A program made the position numbers and the translations under genes. The notes below the pieces were generated by a model. That model was not told where the DNA came from and ran no database searches. It saw only the letters and a list, made by a program, of their open reading frames with translations. Source: Allobosea sp. 67-29 (GTDB lineage: Bacteria; Pseudomonadota; Alphaproteobacteria; Rhizobiales; Beijerinckiaceae). From it: DNA of 64,000 nucleotides. How positions within the stretch are numbered: the first letter of the stretch is position 1; each line of letters starts with the position of its first letter. Of this stretch, positions 35,045-43,735 are shown piece after piece. Where the stretch lies: the NCBI RefSeq assembly GCF_001898115.1, contig NZ_MKSQ01000026.1:186001-250000 (forward strand). Direction: 5' to 3'.

Positions 35045-36142
35045 TTGCGTTCGGTATCGATCACGGTGTTGGAGAAGGCACGGGTCGGGGTTGCCCGCTT
35101 GTGGGCACGGCTTGGTCGCTTGCGCACCCTCGGGCAGCGCCTTGCCCGCATCGACCTCGTCCCCGAGCTGATCGTCGGCCTCGATCGGATGGAGCTTTGC
35201 TGCCGCTTGCTGAGCCGTAGCCTGGGCCGCTGGGTGCCGCGCCGCGGGCTCCGTCTGCCGGCTGCCCTGCTATGGCGGGCGCTCGCGGCGCTTGCCGGCC
35301 TGGGCCTGACATCCGCTCTCGTCACCGGCCTGTCGGCCAAGGACGAGGAGCCGCAACTTGCGAGCCTCGCCACCGTCGCGACTTCGGACATCGCGGCGCG
35401 CCCGGCTGCGACAGGCGACGCCCGGTCCGGTGGCCTGGGCATGTCGGATTGGAGCCCGATTCCCCGGCCGATCGCGATGTTCGATCTCGACTCTCCCGAA
35501 CTCGGCCGGATCGCGCCGGCCTACGAAGCCCGGCGCGCGCCCAATGGGCAGCGGGAAGACGTGCTGGTCTTTTCCGGATTTGCCGACGCGGCGCCACATC
35601 TCCTGATGCGCCTGCGCACCGGACCGCTCGACCGCCCGGCGTCCGCGTCGTTTACCGTGGACCTTGTCCGCGAGGCCGCATCCCATGCGCTCTCGGTGAT
35701 CCGCAGCAGCGCACCGGCCGCGATCCAAACGCGCTTCGGCCCGATAGAGACGGCCGATGTCGTACTCGGTGACGGCAACGGCAACCGCAGCTGCCTTGCC
35801 TTCCGATCCATCGCCGCGGCGCCGGGATTTGCGATGAGCGGCTGGTGGTGCGCTGCGACCAAGCCGAGCGACCGCCGCCAGCTCGCCTGCCTCATCGACC
35901 GTCTCGATCTGGTCAATGCTGCCGGCAGCGAGACATTGCGCACGACCTTCGCGAAGACCGAGCTCGCGCGTGATCCTTCTTGCACGAAGCCGCATCTTGC
36001 CGCCGCCGGGCGCAAGGCCTCCTGGCTGGATGCCGATGGCTCGGTTCCGGCACTGCGTGCCAAGACCGCCGCGGCGGAGCACCCCAAGATCACGCCCCCG
36101 GCCAGGCCCGTCCGGGCCAAAGCCATGCGCAGAAAGCGCTGA
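35045..36142 (+). CDS. Unknown membrane-anchored protein
   Basis: 365 residues from a TTG at 35045, weakly preceded by gggagtga. A basic cytoplasmic N-terminus leads to one hydrophobic helix near 73-96 (RALAALAGLGLTSALVTGL), then a presumed periplasmic domain with IPRPIAMFDLDSPELGR, LLMRLRTGPLDRPASASFTVDLV and several cysteines (CLAFRS, WWCAATK, CLIDRLD, CTKPH). The tail is Lys/Arg/Pro-rich. No family recognised. Confidence 0.6.
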   Translation: MRSVSITVLEKARVGVARLWARLGRLRTLGQRLARIDLVPELIVGLDRMELCCRLLSRSLGRWVPRRGLRLPAALLWRALAALAGLGLTSALVTGLSAKDEEPQLASLATVATSDIAARPAATGDARSGGLGMSDWSPIPRPIAMFDLDSPELGRIAPAYEARRAPNGQREDVLVFSGFADAAPHLLMRLRTGPLDRPASASFTVDLVREAASHALSVIRSSAPAAIQTRFGPIETADVVLGDGNGNRSCLAFRSIAAAPGFAMSGWWCAATKPSDRRQLACLIDRLDLVNAAGSETLRTTFAKTELARDPSCTKPHLAAAGRKASWLDADGSVPALRAKTAAAEHPKITPPARPVRAKAMRRKR

Positions 36143-36248
36143 GCAGGCGGCCCCGCGCTAACAATCTTGTTAACGGGCCTGCGCTAGCTTTCGCTGCCCA
36201 GGCAGGATGCCTACATCATCTGGGCGCCCCAGCTCGGAGATGGCCGTC

Positions 36249-36554
36249 ATGATGTCGTTCAAGCATGTTGCCACCGCACTCGTCGTCATGCTGACGGCAT
36301 CGACCGTCACGGCAAGCCTCGCCGAGGCCCAGAGCCGCCGCGGCCCCCTGCGGATCACCGTCCAGAAGCGCAGCTATCTCGACGCCGGCAACGTCGTGCC
36401 GGTCGGCTCGATGAACCGCTATGCCAGCCAGCACTTCGCCGCGGCACCGATCTATGTGAACACCGGCTCGCTTTACGGCGAAGGCACCCTGCCCGGTCGC
36501 GTCGGCAGCGGCGACAACCCGTTCGCCGGCACCTTCTCGACCCCGCGATACTGA
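36249..36554 (+). CDS. Small secreted protein of unknown function
   Basis: 101 residues from the ATG at 36249 (GGAG at 36236-36239); 36240 is another possible ATG. A signal peptide of about 27 residues, with likely cleavage after SLAEA, gives a mature protein of about 75 residues with RITVQKRSYLDAGNVVPVGSMNRYASQHF and an aromatic/Gly/Pro-rich end (FSTPRY). Periplasmic or exported. Confidence 0.65.
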   Translation: MMSFKHVATALVVMLTASTVTASLAEAQSRRGPLRITVQKRSYLDAGNVVPVGSMNRYASQHFAAAPIYVNTGSLYGEGTLPGRVGSGDNPFAGTFSTPRY

Positions 36555-36563
36555 AGATCTTCA

Positions 36564-36585
36564 GTGCCGGCCCTCCAGCCGGCAC
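36564..36585 (+). terminator. Possible terminator after the small secreted gene
   Basis: An 8-bp perfect GC stem (36564-36571 with 36578-36585), 6-base loop, 10 bases after the stop. No T tract follows, so termination is uncertain. Confidence 0.4.
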
Positions 36586-36654
36586 CACCGCCTTGCCTGC
36601 CCTCGCCGCCAGCATCGGCCGGTCGGGACACGTCCCGGCGGTGGCGAAGATGCC

Positions 36655-39051
36655 TTACGGCAGCGCCTTGAGATAGCGCACCGGCCGTCCCGGCGCGGCC
36701 GCATTCGCCGCATGGACGATGGCGTTCGCGTCGATGCCGAAATGCCGGTAGAGATCGGCGACCGTGCCGGTCTGGCCGAAATGCTCGACGCCGAGCGCCT
36801 TCTGCCGGTGACCATGGACGCTGCCGAGCCAGGCCAGCGTCGCCGGATGCCCGTCCAGTACCGAGACGATGCCGCAATCGCGTGACAATTCCCCCAGCAG
36901 CCGCTCGACATGGCTCGTCGCCGCGTGGTTGCCGCGCTGGCGCGCCCGCTCCGCCGCCTGCCAGCCGGCGTTGAGCCGGTCCGCCGAGGTGATCGCGAGC
37001 AGGCCGACATCGCGCCGATCCTCGGAGAGCAAGCCGACCGCCTCGATCGCCTCGGGCGCCACCGCACCGGTATAGGCGATCACCACCGAAGCGTTCGGCC
37101 CGGGCTTCCTGAGCCAATAGGCACCGTCGATGATGTCGCGCTCCAGCTCTGGCGTCATCGCCCGGCCGGGTTGCTCGACCTGCCGGGTCGAGAGACGCAG
37201 ATAGACCGAGCCGCCGGTCTCGTCGCGCAGCCAGGTGCGCTCGTCGGGATCGCCCTCGCCGTCGCGCTGCATGTAGTCGAAGGACCAGCGCATCATCACT
37301 GCCAGCTCGTCGACGAAGGCCGGCTCGAAGGAACAGAGCCCATCCTGGCTCATGCCGATCAATGGCGTCGCGATCGACTGATGCGCCCCGCCTTCCGGCG
37401 CCAGCGTCACGCCCGACGGCGTCGCCACCACCATGAAGCGCGCATCCTGGTAGCAGGCGTAGTTCAGCGCATCGAGCCCGCGCGAGATGAACGGGTCGTA
37501 GAGCGTGCCGATCGGGATCAGGCGCTCGCCGAAGATCGAATGCGACAGCCCCATCGCCGAGAGGTTGATGAACAGGTTCATCTCGGCGATGCCGAGCTCG
37601 ACATGCTGTCCCTTCGGCGAGAACTCCCATTTCTGCATCGAGGGGATGCGCTCGTCCTTGAAAGTGTCGGCCATCGACGCCTTGGCGAAGAGCCCGCGCC
37701 GGTTGACCCACGGCCCGAGATTGGTCGAGACAGTGACGTCCGGCGCCGTCGTGACGATGCGGTCGGCGAGCGGCCCGCCGGTCTTGGCGAGATCGTCCAG
37801 CACCTTGCCGAAGCCCATCTGCGTCGACATCACCGGCTGGATGCCGGCCTCCAGCTTCTCAGGAACCGGCAGCTTGGCGGCGGAGAGGCGCCGGCGCCCC
37901 TCGGCGAAGAACGGCACCTTGTCGAGGAAGGCGCGAACCTCGCTCTCCGGCATCGCGAGGCCTTCGAACAGATCCCATTCATGCCCGGGCCGGATGCCGC
38001 TCGCCTTGCGGAAGCCGTCGAGCTGTTCCTTGGTCATCAGCCCCGCATGGTTGTCCTTGTGCCCGGCCAGCGGCAGGCCGAAGCCCTTCACCGTATAGGC
38101 GAGGAAGCAGACCGGCCGGTCATGGTCGATCGACTCGAATGCCTCGAGGATCGACGGCAGGTCATGACCGCCGAGATTGCACATCAGCTTCGAGAGCTCG
38201 GCGTCGGAACGCTTCTCGATCAGCTTCGTCACCGGCCCCTGGTCGCCGAGATCGTCCATCAGGCGCTTGCGCCAGGCCGCGCCGCCCTGGAAGGTCAGCG
38301 CCGAATAGAGCTGGTTCGGGCAGGAATCGATCCAGGCCTTCAGCCGCTCGCCGCCTTTCTCCTTGAAGGCGGCCTGCTGCAGCGAGCCGTATTTCAGCGT
38401 GACCACGTCCCAGCCGAAATTGCGGAACATCGTCTCGAACCGGTCGTAGAGCCCTTCGCGGATGACGGCGTCGAGCGACTGGCGGTTATAGTCGATGACC
38501 CACCAGGTGTTGCGCAGGCCGTGCTTCCAGCCCTCCATCAGGGCCTCGAAGATATTGCCCTCGTCGAGCTCGGCATCGCCGATCAGCGAGACCATCCGGC
38601 CTTCCGGACGGTCCTTCGCCCAGCCATGCGCCTTCACGTAATCCTGCGTCAGCGAGGAGAACAGCGTCTGCGCGACGCCGAGGCCGACCGAGCCGGTCGA
38701 GAAATCGACGTCGTCGATATCCTTGGTGCGCGAGGGGTAGCTCTGCGCACCCTTGTAACCGCGGAAGTTTTCAAGCTTCTCTCGCGTCTGCAGGCCCATC
38801 AGATAGTTGATGGCGTGGAAGATCGGCGAGGCATGCGGCTTCACCGCGACGCGATCCTGCGGCTTCAGCGCGGCCATGTAGAGCGCCGTCATGATCGTGG
38901 CGAGCGAGGCCGAGGAGGCCTGATGCCCGCCGACCTTCATCCCATCCTCGTTCGTGCGGATATGGTTGGCGTTATGGATCGTCCAGGAGGCGAGCCAGAG
39001 GATCTTCTTTTCCAGCTCGGCGAGAAACGGCAGGCGCGGATCTGTTGTCAT
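36655..39051 (-). CDS. Transketolase-like thiamine-diphosphate enzyme related to AceE
   Basis: 798 residues from the ATG at 39051. The N-terminal half carries the TPP motif in the form GDAELDEGN...N (158-189), with MVSLIGDAELDEG, closely resembling the homodimeric pyruvate dehydrogenase E1 (AceE); later blocks include EFSPKGQHVELGIAEMN and GVTLAPEGGAHQS. These proteins are annotated as transketolase or as alpha-keto-acid dehydrogenase E1-like. No E2, lipoyl or E3 gene is nearby, so the reaction cannot be named. Confidence 0.75.
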   Translation of the reverse strand: MTTDPRLPFLAELEKKILWLASWTIHNANHIRTNEDGMKVGGHQASSASLATIMTALYMAALKPQDRVAVKPHASPIFHAINYLMGLQTREKLENFRGYKGAQSYPSRTKDIDDVDFSTGSVGLGVAQTLFSSLTQDYVKAHGWAKDRPEGRMVSLIGDAELDEGNIFEALMEGWKHGLRNTWWVIDYNRQSLDAVIREGLYDRFETMFRNFGWDVVTLKYGSLQQAAFKEKGGERLKAWIDSCPNQLYSALTFQGGAAWRKRLMDDLGDQGPVTKLIEKRSDAELSKLMCNLGGHDLPSILEAFESIDHDRPVCFLAYTVKGFGLPLAGHKDNHAGLMTKEQLDGFRKASGIRPGHEWDLFEGLAMPESEVRAFLDKVPFFAEGRRRLSAAKLPVPEKLEAGIQPVMSTQMGFGKVLDDLAKTGGPLADRIVTTAPDVTVSTNLGPWVNRRGLFAKASMADTFKDERIPSMQKWEFSPKGQHVELGIAEMNLFINLSAMGLSHSIFGERLIPIGTLYDPFISRGLDALNYACYQDARFMVVATPSGVTLAPEGGAHQSIATPLIGMSQDGLCSFEPAFVDELAVMMRWSFDYMQRDGEGDPDERTWLRDETGGSVYLRLSTRQVEQPGRAMTPELERDIIDGAYWLRKPGPNASVVIAYTGAVAPEAIEAVGLLSEDRRDVGLLAITSADRLNAGWQAAERARQRGNHAATSHVERLLGELSRDCGIVSVLDGHPATLAWLGSVHGHRQKALGVEHFGQTGTVADLYRHFGIDANAIVHAANAAAPGRPVRYLKALP

Positions 39052-39209
39052 GGATTTTCGGCTCGAACTCCCCAGTGCGCCGATCATGCACGGAAGCCCT
39101 GGCGACACGAACCAATTTTCAGCACCTCGACGAGGCCGCGTAGCGGATTCGCCTAAAAACCGCTCTGGTATCGCAAGCAATCACCAAAGAGCGCTGTCGT
39201 CGTCCTGGC

Positions 39210-39929
39210 CTATCTCTCGGCCGGACGACTGTGACCGACCGGCGCAGGCTCCTCCTCCTGCTGCTGCAGGATATGGGCACGGATCAAGGTCCGTAGCGCG
39301 CCGGCGTCCCGAGCGGCGAGCGCCTCGACCATGGCGAAATGCTCGCGGTTCGACTGCTCGATCCGGCTTCGCTTCTGCCATTGCCCAGCTCCGGCCGAGG
39401 GGATCCGGCCGCGAAGCTCTTCGACCAGCAGCACTAGCTCGGGATTGCCGCATAATCCGAGCAGCCGGCCATGGAAGGCGATGTTCGCGTCATGGAGGTC
39501 GATGATCGTGCCACCGGGCAGGAGCGCGTCGAAGCGTTGGGCCAGACGCTGCATTTGCGCGACATCCTCGTCCCGGACGCGAGCCACGATGGCATCGACG
39601 GCTCCCGTCTCGAGGATCACCCGCACGTCGCGGATCTCCTGCGCCAGACGCCCGTCGGGCTTGACGACGTGATAGCCGCGATTGGGCTGATGCATGACCA
39701 GCCGCTTCTGGACCAGCCGGTCGAGGGCCCGGCGCACGTCCATGCGTTTGGCCGCGTAGCGCTGTTCGATGTCGATCTGCTTCAGCCATTCTCCCGGAGC
39801 CAGCGCGCCGGCCTGGATCGCCCCCGCCAGCGCATTGGCCAGCGCGTCGTGGCGACCTTCGCCCGATTTCGTCCTCGTGCCGCGATTGGTCTCGCCGGTC
39901 CCGCCGCCAGACATCGTTTCTCCATGCAT
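39210..39929 (-). CDS. GntR family regulator, FCD (FadR-like) type
   Basis: 239 residues. The N-terminal winged helix (about 27-90: DALANALAGAIQAGALAPGEWL, RRALDRLVQKRLVMHQPNRGYHV) is followed by an all-helical FCD effector domain with VRVILETGAVDAIVARV. It is divergent from the amidohydrolase gene and probably controls it through a palindrome in the 101-base gap. Confidence 0.9.
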   Translation of the reverse strand: MHGETMSGGGTGETNRGTRTKSGEGRHDALANALAGAIQAGALAPGEWLKQIDIEQRYAAKRMDVRRALDRLVQKRLVMHQPNRGYHVVKPDGRLAQEIRDVRVILETGAVDAIVARVRDEDVAQMQRLAQRFDALLPGGTIIDLHDANIAFHGRLLGLCGNPELVLLVEELRGRIPSAGAGQWQKRSRIEQSNREHFAMVEALAARDAGALRTLIRAHILQQQEEEPAPVGHSRPAER

Positions 39930-39989
39930 CGCTCGGCCGGCCGCCTTGCAGCCGGCCCTGCTTGTCCGGCCACAACCCTTATGTGAAAA

Positions 39990-40001
39990 ATTGGCGCCAA
40001 T
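39990..40001. promoter_or_regulatory. Palindrome ATTGGCGCCAAT, candidate GntR operator
   Basis: A perfect 12-bp palindrome in the gap between the GntR gene and the amidohydrolase gene, 29 bases before the latter's ATG. GntR/FCD regulators bind short inverted repeats of this size. Confidence 0.5.
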
Positions 40002-40030
40002 ACAGATGCCCGATGCGGAGCAGGAAGCCG

Positions 40031-41467
40031 ATGAGCAGCCAGGAAGCGAGCAACAGCAAGGAGGTCTGGCGGCGCGTCGACGACAAGTCGGCGGACTATT
40101 TCGCGCTCTCGGATCGCATCTGGCACATGCCCGAGCTCAACTATCAGGAGATCCGCTCGGCCGCCGAGCACCGCGCCATGCTGGAGCACGAAGGCTTCCG
40201 CGTCACCGACAACGTCGCCGGATTGCCGACGGCGCTGATCGGGGAAGCAGGCGAGGACGGCCCGGTCATCGCGATCATGGGCGAGTACGACGCCCTGCCC
40301 GGCCTCAGCCAGCAGGCCGGCGTTGCCGCCGAGGCTCCGGTCGAAAAGGGCGGCAACGGCCATGGCTGCGGCCACAACATGCTGGGCTCCGCCTCGCTGC
40401 TCGCGGCAGCGGCGGTGAAGGACTATCTCGCCGCCAACGGGCTGAAGGGCCGGGTGCGCTACTATGGCTGCCCAGCCGAGGAAGGAGGCTCCGCCAAGGG
40501 CTTCATGGTCCGCGCCGGCGCCTTCGACGACGTCGACATCGCCCTGTGCTGGCATCCGGCCTCGTTCACCGGCGTCAACCGCCCGTTCTCTCTCGCCTGC
40601 GTCGAGATCGAATACACCTTCACCGGCCGCGCTTCACATGCCGCGGCGGCGCCGCATCTCGGCCGCTCCGCCCTCGACGCGGTCGAGCTGATGCATATCG
40701 GCGTCAACTACATGCGCGAGCACATGCCGTCGACGGCGCGCATTCACTACGCGATCATCAATCCCGGCGGCATCGCCCCCAATGTGGTTCAGGCCACGGC
40801 GACGACGCGCCAGCTCATCCGGGCCGCCACGCTGTCCGAGATGTGGGAACTCGTGGCGCGCGTGAGGAAGATCGCGGAAGGCGCCGCGCTGATGAGCGAG
40901 ACCAGCGTCTCCGTCAGGCAGCTTTCGGGCGATGCCAATCTCGTCGGCAACCGTCCGCTCGAGGAAGCGATGCATGCCAATCTCGAAGCGCTCGGTGGTC
41001 CGGGCTTCGACGCGGCCGACCACGCTTTCGCCGCCGGCTTCCAGAAGACGCTGAGCGCCGAGGACATCGCCTCATCCTATGCCCGCCTTGGCCTGGCGCC
41101 GCGTGAGGGAGAGGCGCTGAGCGACGAGATCTACCCGCTGGGCGCCGGCAGCGACACATCGGTCGGCTCGACCGATGTCGGCACGGTGAGCTGGGTCGTG
41201 CCGACCGTCCAATGCCGCACCGCCTGCTATGCGGTCGGCACGCCCGGCCATTCCTGGCAGCTCGTTGCGCAGGGCCTGGCCCCGGCGGCTCACAAGGGGC
41301 TGGCTCTGGCCGCCAAGGCGATGGCGGGCGTTGCGGTCGATGTTCTCAACGACCCCACGCTGCTTGCCGCGGCGCAGGCGGAGTTCGTGGCCTTCCGTGC
41401 TGGAAACCCCTTTGCCAATCCGATCACCGACGATGTCGAGCCGCCGCTCGACATGGCGGCTCACTGA
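40031..41467 (+). CDS. M20 family metallo-amidohydrolase, p-aminobenzoyl-glutamate hydrolase B-like
   Basis: 478 residues from the ATG at 40031, preceded by caggaagc. It belongs to the M20D group: metal-binding HGCGHNM at 111-117, YGCPAEEGGSAKGFMVRAGAF, and a dimerization domain inserted after VEIEYTFTGRASHAAAAPH. Closest named relative is AbgB, which cleaves p-aminobenzoyl-glutamate, but an amino-acid or indole amidohydrolase is also possible. Convergent with the small unknown gene, overlapping by 7 bases. Confidence 0.88.
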   Translation: MSSQEASNSKEVWRRVDDKSADYFALSDRIWHMPELNYQEIRSAAEHRAMLEHEGFRVTDNVAGLPTALIGEAGEDGPVIAIMGEYDALPGLSQQAGVAAEAPVEKGGNGHGCGHNMLGSASLLAAAAVKDYLAANGLKGRVRYYGCPAEEGGSAKGFMVRAGAFDDVDIALCWHPASFTGVNRPFSLACVEIEYTFTGRASHAAAAPHLGRSALDAVELMHIGVNYMREHMPSTARIHYAIINPGGIAPNVVQATATTRQLIRAATLSEMWELVARVRKIAEGAALMSETSVSVRQLSGDANLVGNRPLEEAMHANLEALGGPGFDAADHAFAAGFQKTLSAEDIASSYARLGLAPREGEALSDEIYPLGAGSDTSVGSTDVGTVSWVVPTVQCRTACYAVGTPGHSWQLVAQGLAPAAHKGLALAAKAMAGVAVDVLNDPTLLAAAQAEFVAFRAGNPFANPITDDVEPPLDMAAH

Positions 41468-41784
41468 GGCGGCTTGCCCGCCGGGCTCTGGCCGGCATCG
41501 AGGCCGGCCGGGCGCGTGGCCTTGAATTCCTCCACCGCCGCAGCAGCGAGATCCGTGACAGACGCGGGGCGCTCGCCGATCAGGCGCAGCACGATCCGCC
41601 CGAGCCGCGCCTTTGCGTCGTCCTCGAGTTCCGGATCGAGGCGATCATCGTGATCGAGCGACGCCCAGGCACGGGCATGGACCGCCTCGGCGACGAGCAA
41701 TTCCTTGGAGTTCAGCACTCCGGGAAAGCGGAACGGGCGGCTCGGCATCGAACTGTCAGGCATGAATCGGTCGGGCGTGGTCAC
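41461..41784 (-). CDS. Small hypothetical protein
   Basis: 107 residues from a GTG at 41784 (an internal ATG at 41763 would give 100). The centre is acidic (ASLDHDDRLDPELEDDAKARLGRIVLRLIGERPASVTDLAAAAVEEF), suggesting a small helical protein; the ends are proline-rich. No membrane segment. It follows the LysR gene on the same strand with a 46-base gap. Confidence 0.5.
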   Translation of the reverse strand: MTTPDRFMPDSSMPSRPFRFPGVLNSKELLVAEAVHARAWASLDHDDRLDPELEDDAKARLGRIVLRLIGERPASVTDLAAAAVEEFKATRPAGLDAGQSPAGKPPQ

Positions 41785-41830
41785 GCCGCGGATATAGGGT
41801 CGGCACCGGCGAGGGCAACCCCGCCGATGC

Positions 41831-42796
41831 TCAGCTCGCTCCCGGCCGAGACGCCTCCTCCGCCCGCCTTGCTGCGCGCTCGCGCAAAATCGCGGTCAGG
41901 AGTTGGGCCGGCAGCGGCAGCGCAGCGTCGATGCGGGTGGTCAGCCCGACCGGTCCCACCGTGTCGGCGGTGTCGGCGGCCAACACGGACAGCCAGCCCG
42001 TCGCGACATCCTCGGCGACGACGCCTTCGGAGATGAACCAGATTGCGTCGGTGAGCCGCAGGTAGTTGCGCGCGAAGGCGTCGGAGACGGTCTCGATCAC
42101 CCCGGCGGCCGGTCGCAGCGCGTGTGTGACGAGATAGCGCTCCACCGTCGAGCTGATCACCGATCCCGGCGGCGGCAGCAGCCACTGGTGCTGTACGACT
42201 CTGGTCATCTCCAGGGGCGAGGCGGCCAGCAGCGGATGATCCGGACCGACGACCAGCGCCAGCCGCTCGGAATAGAGGTGCTCGAAGGCAAAGCCCCGCA
42301 TCGTCTCCGGATCGGGCATGCGGCCGATGACCAAGTCGAGATCCCCGAGTCTGAGCTGGGACATCAGCACGTCGTTCGGGCCGGTCACGACTCGCGGACG
42401 CATCGCCCCGTAGCGTCTCGTCACCTCCGCCAGCGCCCGCGGAAGCACATGGGCGGAAACGGTCGGCAGGGCCCCGACCGAGAAGGCGACGTCCGCATCG
42501 GCGCCTTCGTCCCCGACCATGCTGACACCCTGTTTGAGCGCCGTCAGGCTCGCGCCGGCATAGCGGAAGAATATCTCTCCGGGCCCGGTCAGGACCATGG
42601 GGCGCCGATTCGGCTCGAACAGCGTCGCGCCGAGAATGTCCTCGAGTTCCTGCACGGTCTTGGAGACTGCAGGCTGGCTCAGCCCGAGCAGCGCCGCTGT
42701 CTTCACCACGCTCTTCAGGCGCGCGACTTCGAGGAACGCCACCAGATGGCGCAGCTTGATGCGCCCGTTCAGGGGATACAGCCGCGGACCTGCCAT
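41831..42796 (-). CDS. LysR family regulator resembling PcaQ
   Basis: 321 residues from the ATG at 42796. The winged helix (IKLRHLVAFLEVARLKSVVKTAALLGLSQPAVSKTVQELED) and the ASLTALKQGV segment are typical of the PcaQ branch that controls protocatechuate (beta-ketoadipate) catabolism. The upstream gap contains ATAACC-N4-CGTTAA, near the PcaQ consensus. No pca genes are in the window, so its regulon is elsewhere or it is a paralogue. Confidence 0.8.
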   Translation of the reverse strand: MAGPRLYPLNGRIKLRHLVAFLEVARLKSVVKTAALLGLSQPAVSKTVQELEDILGATLFEPNRRPMVLTGPGEIFFRYAGASLTALKQGVSMVGDEGADADVAFSVGALPTVSAHVLPRALAEVTRRYGAMRPRVVTGPNDVLMSQLRLGDLDLVIGRMPDPETMRGFAFEHLYSERLALVVGPDHPLLAASPLEMTRVVQHQWLLPPPGSVISSTVERYLVTHALRPAAGVIETVSDAFARNYLRLTDAIWFISEGVVAEDVATGWLSVLAADTADTVGPVGLTTRIDAALPLPAQLLTAILRERAARRAEEASRPGAS

Positions 42797-42803
42797 GCTC
42801 AAT

Positions 42804-42819
42804 ATAACCCCAGCGTTAA
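42804..42819. promoter_or_regulatory. PcaQ-type binding site
   Basis: ATAACCCCAGCGTTAA fits ATAACC-N4-GGTTAA, the Sinorhizobium PcaQ consensus as I recall it, with one mismatch. It sits just upstream of the LysR start, consistent with autoregulation. Confidence 0.55.
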
Positions 42820-42945
42820 TCAACGGCGCCAAATGCTGCCACAGCATATCCATTTCCGTAACAGGAAGGGAGATCGCGCGGCTGCGCTTGCGGCCGAGCC
42901 GGCTCTGCCGGCCGATGCCTGCGGCAGGCCGTCTCCTGCGGCATC

Positions 42946-43722
42946 ATGGGCCGTTCACCGAGTTGGCCGCGGGCCGCCGAACGGCTATGTTGCGCCATCT
43001 TGCGCGACGACATCCACACCACGGGCGTTCCCGCCCTCTGCGCCTCCTGCGAGGCACGACATCGCGGCATTTGCGGTGCGCTGACGGCCGAGCAGCTCAC
43101 GCAGCTCGCCAAGACATCCTCGAAACGCAGAGCGGGGGAAGGCTCCGAGCTCATCGGCGAGGCACAGAACGTTGAAAGCTACTCGAACGTGCTGTCAGGC
43201 GTCGTTAAGCTGACGAAAATGCTCTCGGACGGCCGGCAGCAGATCGTCGGACTGCAATTCGCGCCGGACTTCGTCGGCCGCCCGTTCAGGAGCGAGAGCA
43301 CCCTGGCTGCCGAGGCCGCGACCGATGTCGAGCTCTGCTCGTTCCCCCGCGCCACCATCGAGCGCATGATGGCTGAGCAGCCAGACATGGAGCATCGTCT
43401 CCTGCGGCAGACGCTGAAGGAACTCGACCAGGCGCGCGAATGGATGGTCACGCTCGGGCGCAAGACCGCGGCGGAGAAGGTCGCGAGCTTTCTCCTGATG
43501 ATCGCGCGCAACATCGATCCGGCAAGGTCGCCGCAGCAGCGCGCGGTCACCTTCGATCTGCCGCTCTCACGGGCCGAGATCGCCGACTTCCTGGGCCTGA
43601 CGATCGAAACCGTCAGCCGGCAGTTCACGCGCCTGCGCGCCGAGGGGGTCATCCGGATCGAGCACAACCGACGCGTCATGCTCGACGACATCCACAAGCT
43701 CGCCGCCTGCTCCGGCGATTGA
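42946..43722 (+). CDS. Fnr-type oxygen-sensing transcription regulator
   Basis: 258 residues of the Crp/Fnr family. Four cysteines for an oxygen-labile [4Fe-4S] cluster: C32, C35 and C43 in an N-terminal CASC-X7-C arrangement, and C131 in DVELCSF, the counterpart of E. coli Cys122. The recognition helix IETVSRQF has the E-x-x-S-R of Fnr, predicting TTGAT-N4-ATCAA sites. It lies 13 bases from the end of the convergent hemerythrin gene of the cyd operon, and a perfect site of this kind is present between cydA and cydD. The exact start is uncertain. Confidence 0.9.
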   Translation: MGRSPSWPRAAERLCCAILRDDIHTTGVPALCASCEARHRGICGALTAEQLTQLAKTSSKRRAGEGSELIGEAQNVESYSNVLSGVVKLTKMLSDGRQQIVGLQFAPDFVGRPFRSESTLAAEAATDVELCSFPRATIERMMAEQPDMEHRLLRQTLKELDQAREWMVTLGRKTAAEKVASFLLMIARNIDPARSPQQRAVTFDLPLSRAEIADFLGLTIETVSRQFTRLRAEGVIRIEHNRRVMLDDIHKLAACSGD

Positions 43723-43735
43723 TCGGGCGGGCCGC

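Noticed and set aside
36910..39156. A 748-codon open frame antisense to the AceE-like gene
   Set aside because: The encoded sequence is Arg/Gly/Asp-rich low complexity without domains, an antisense shadow of a real gene.
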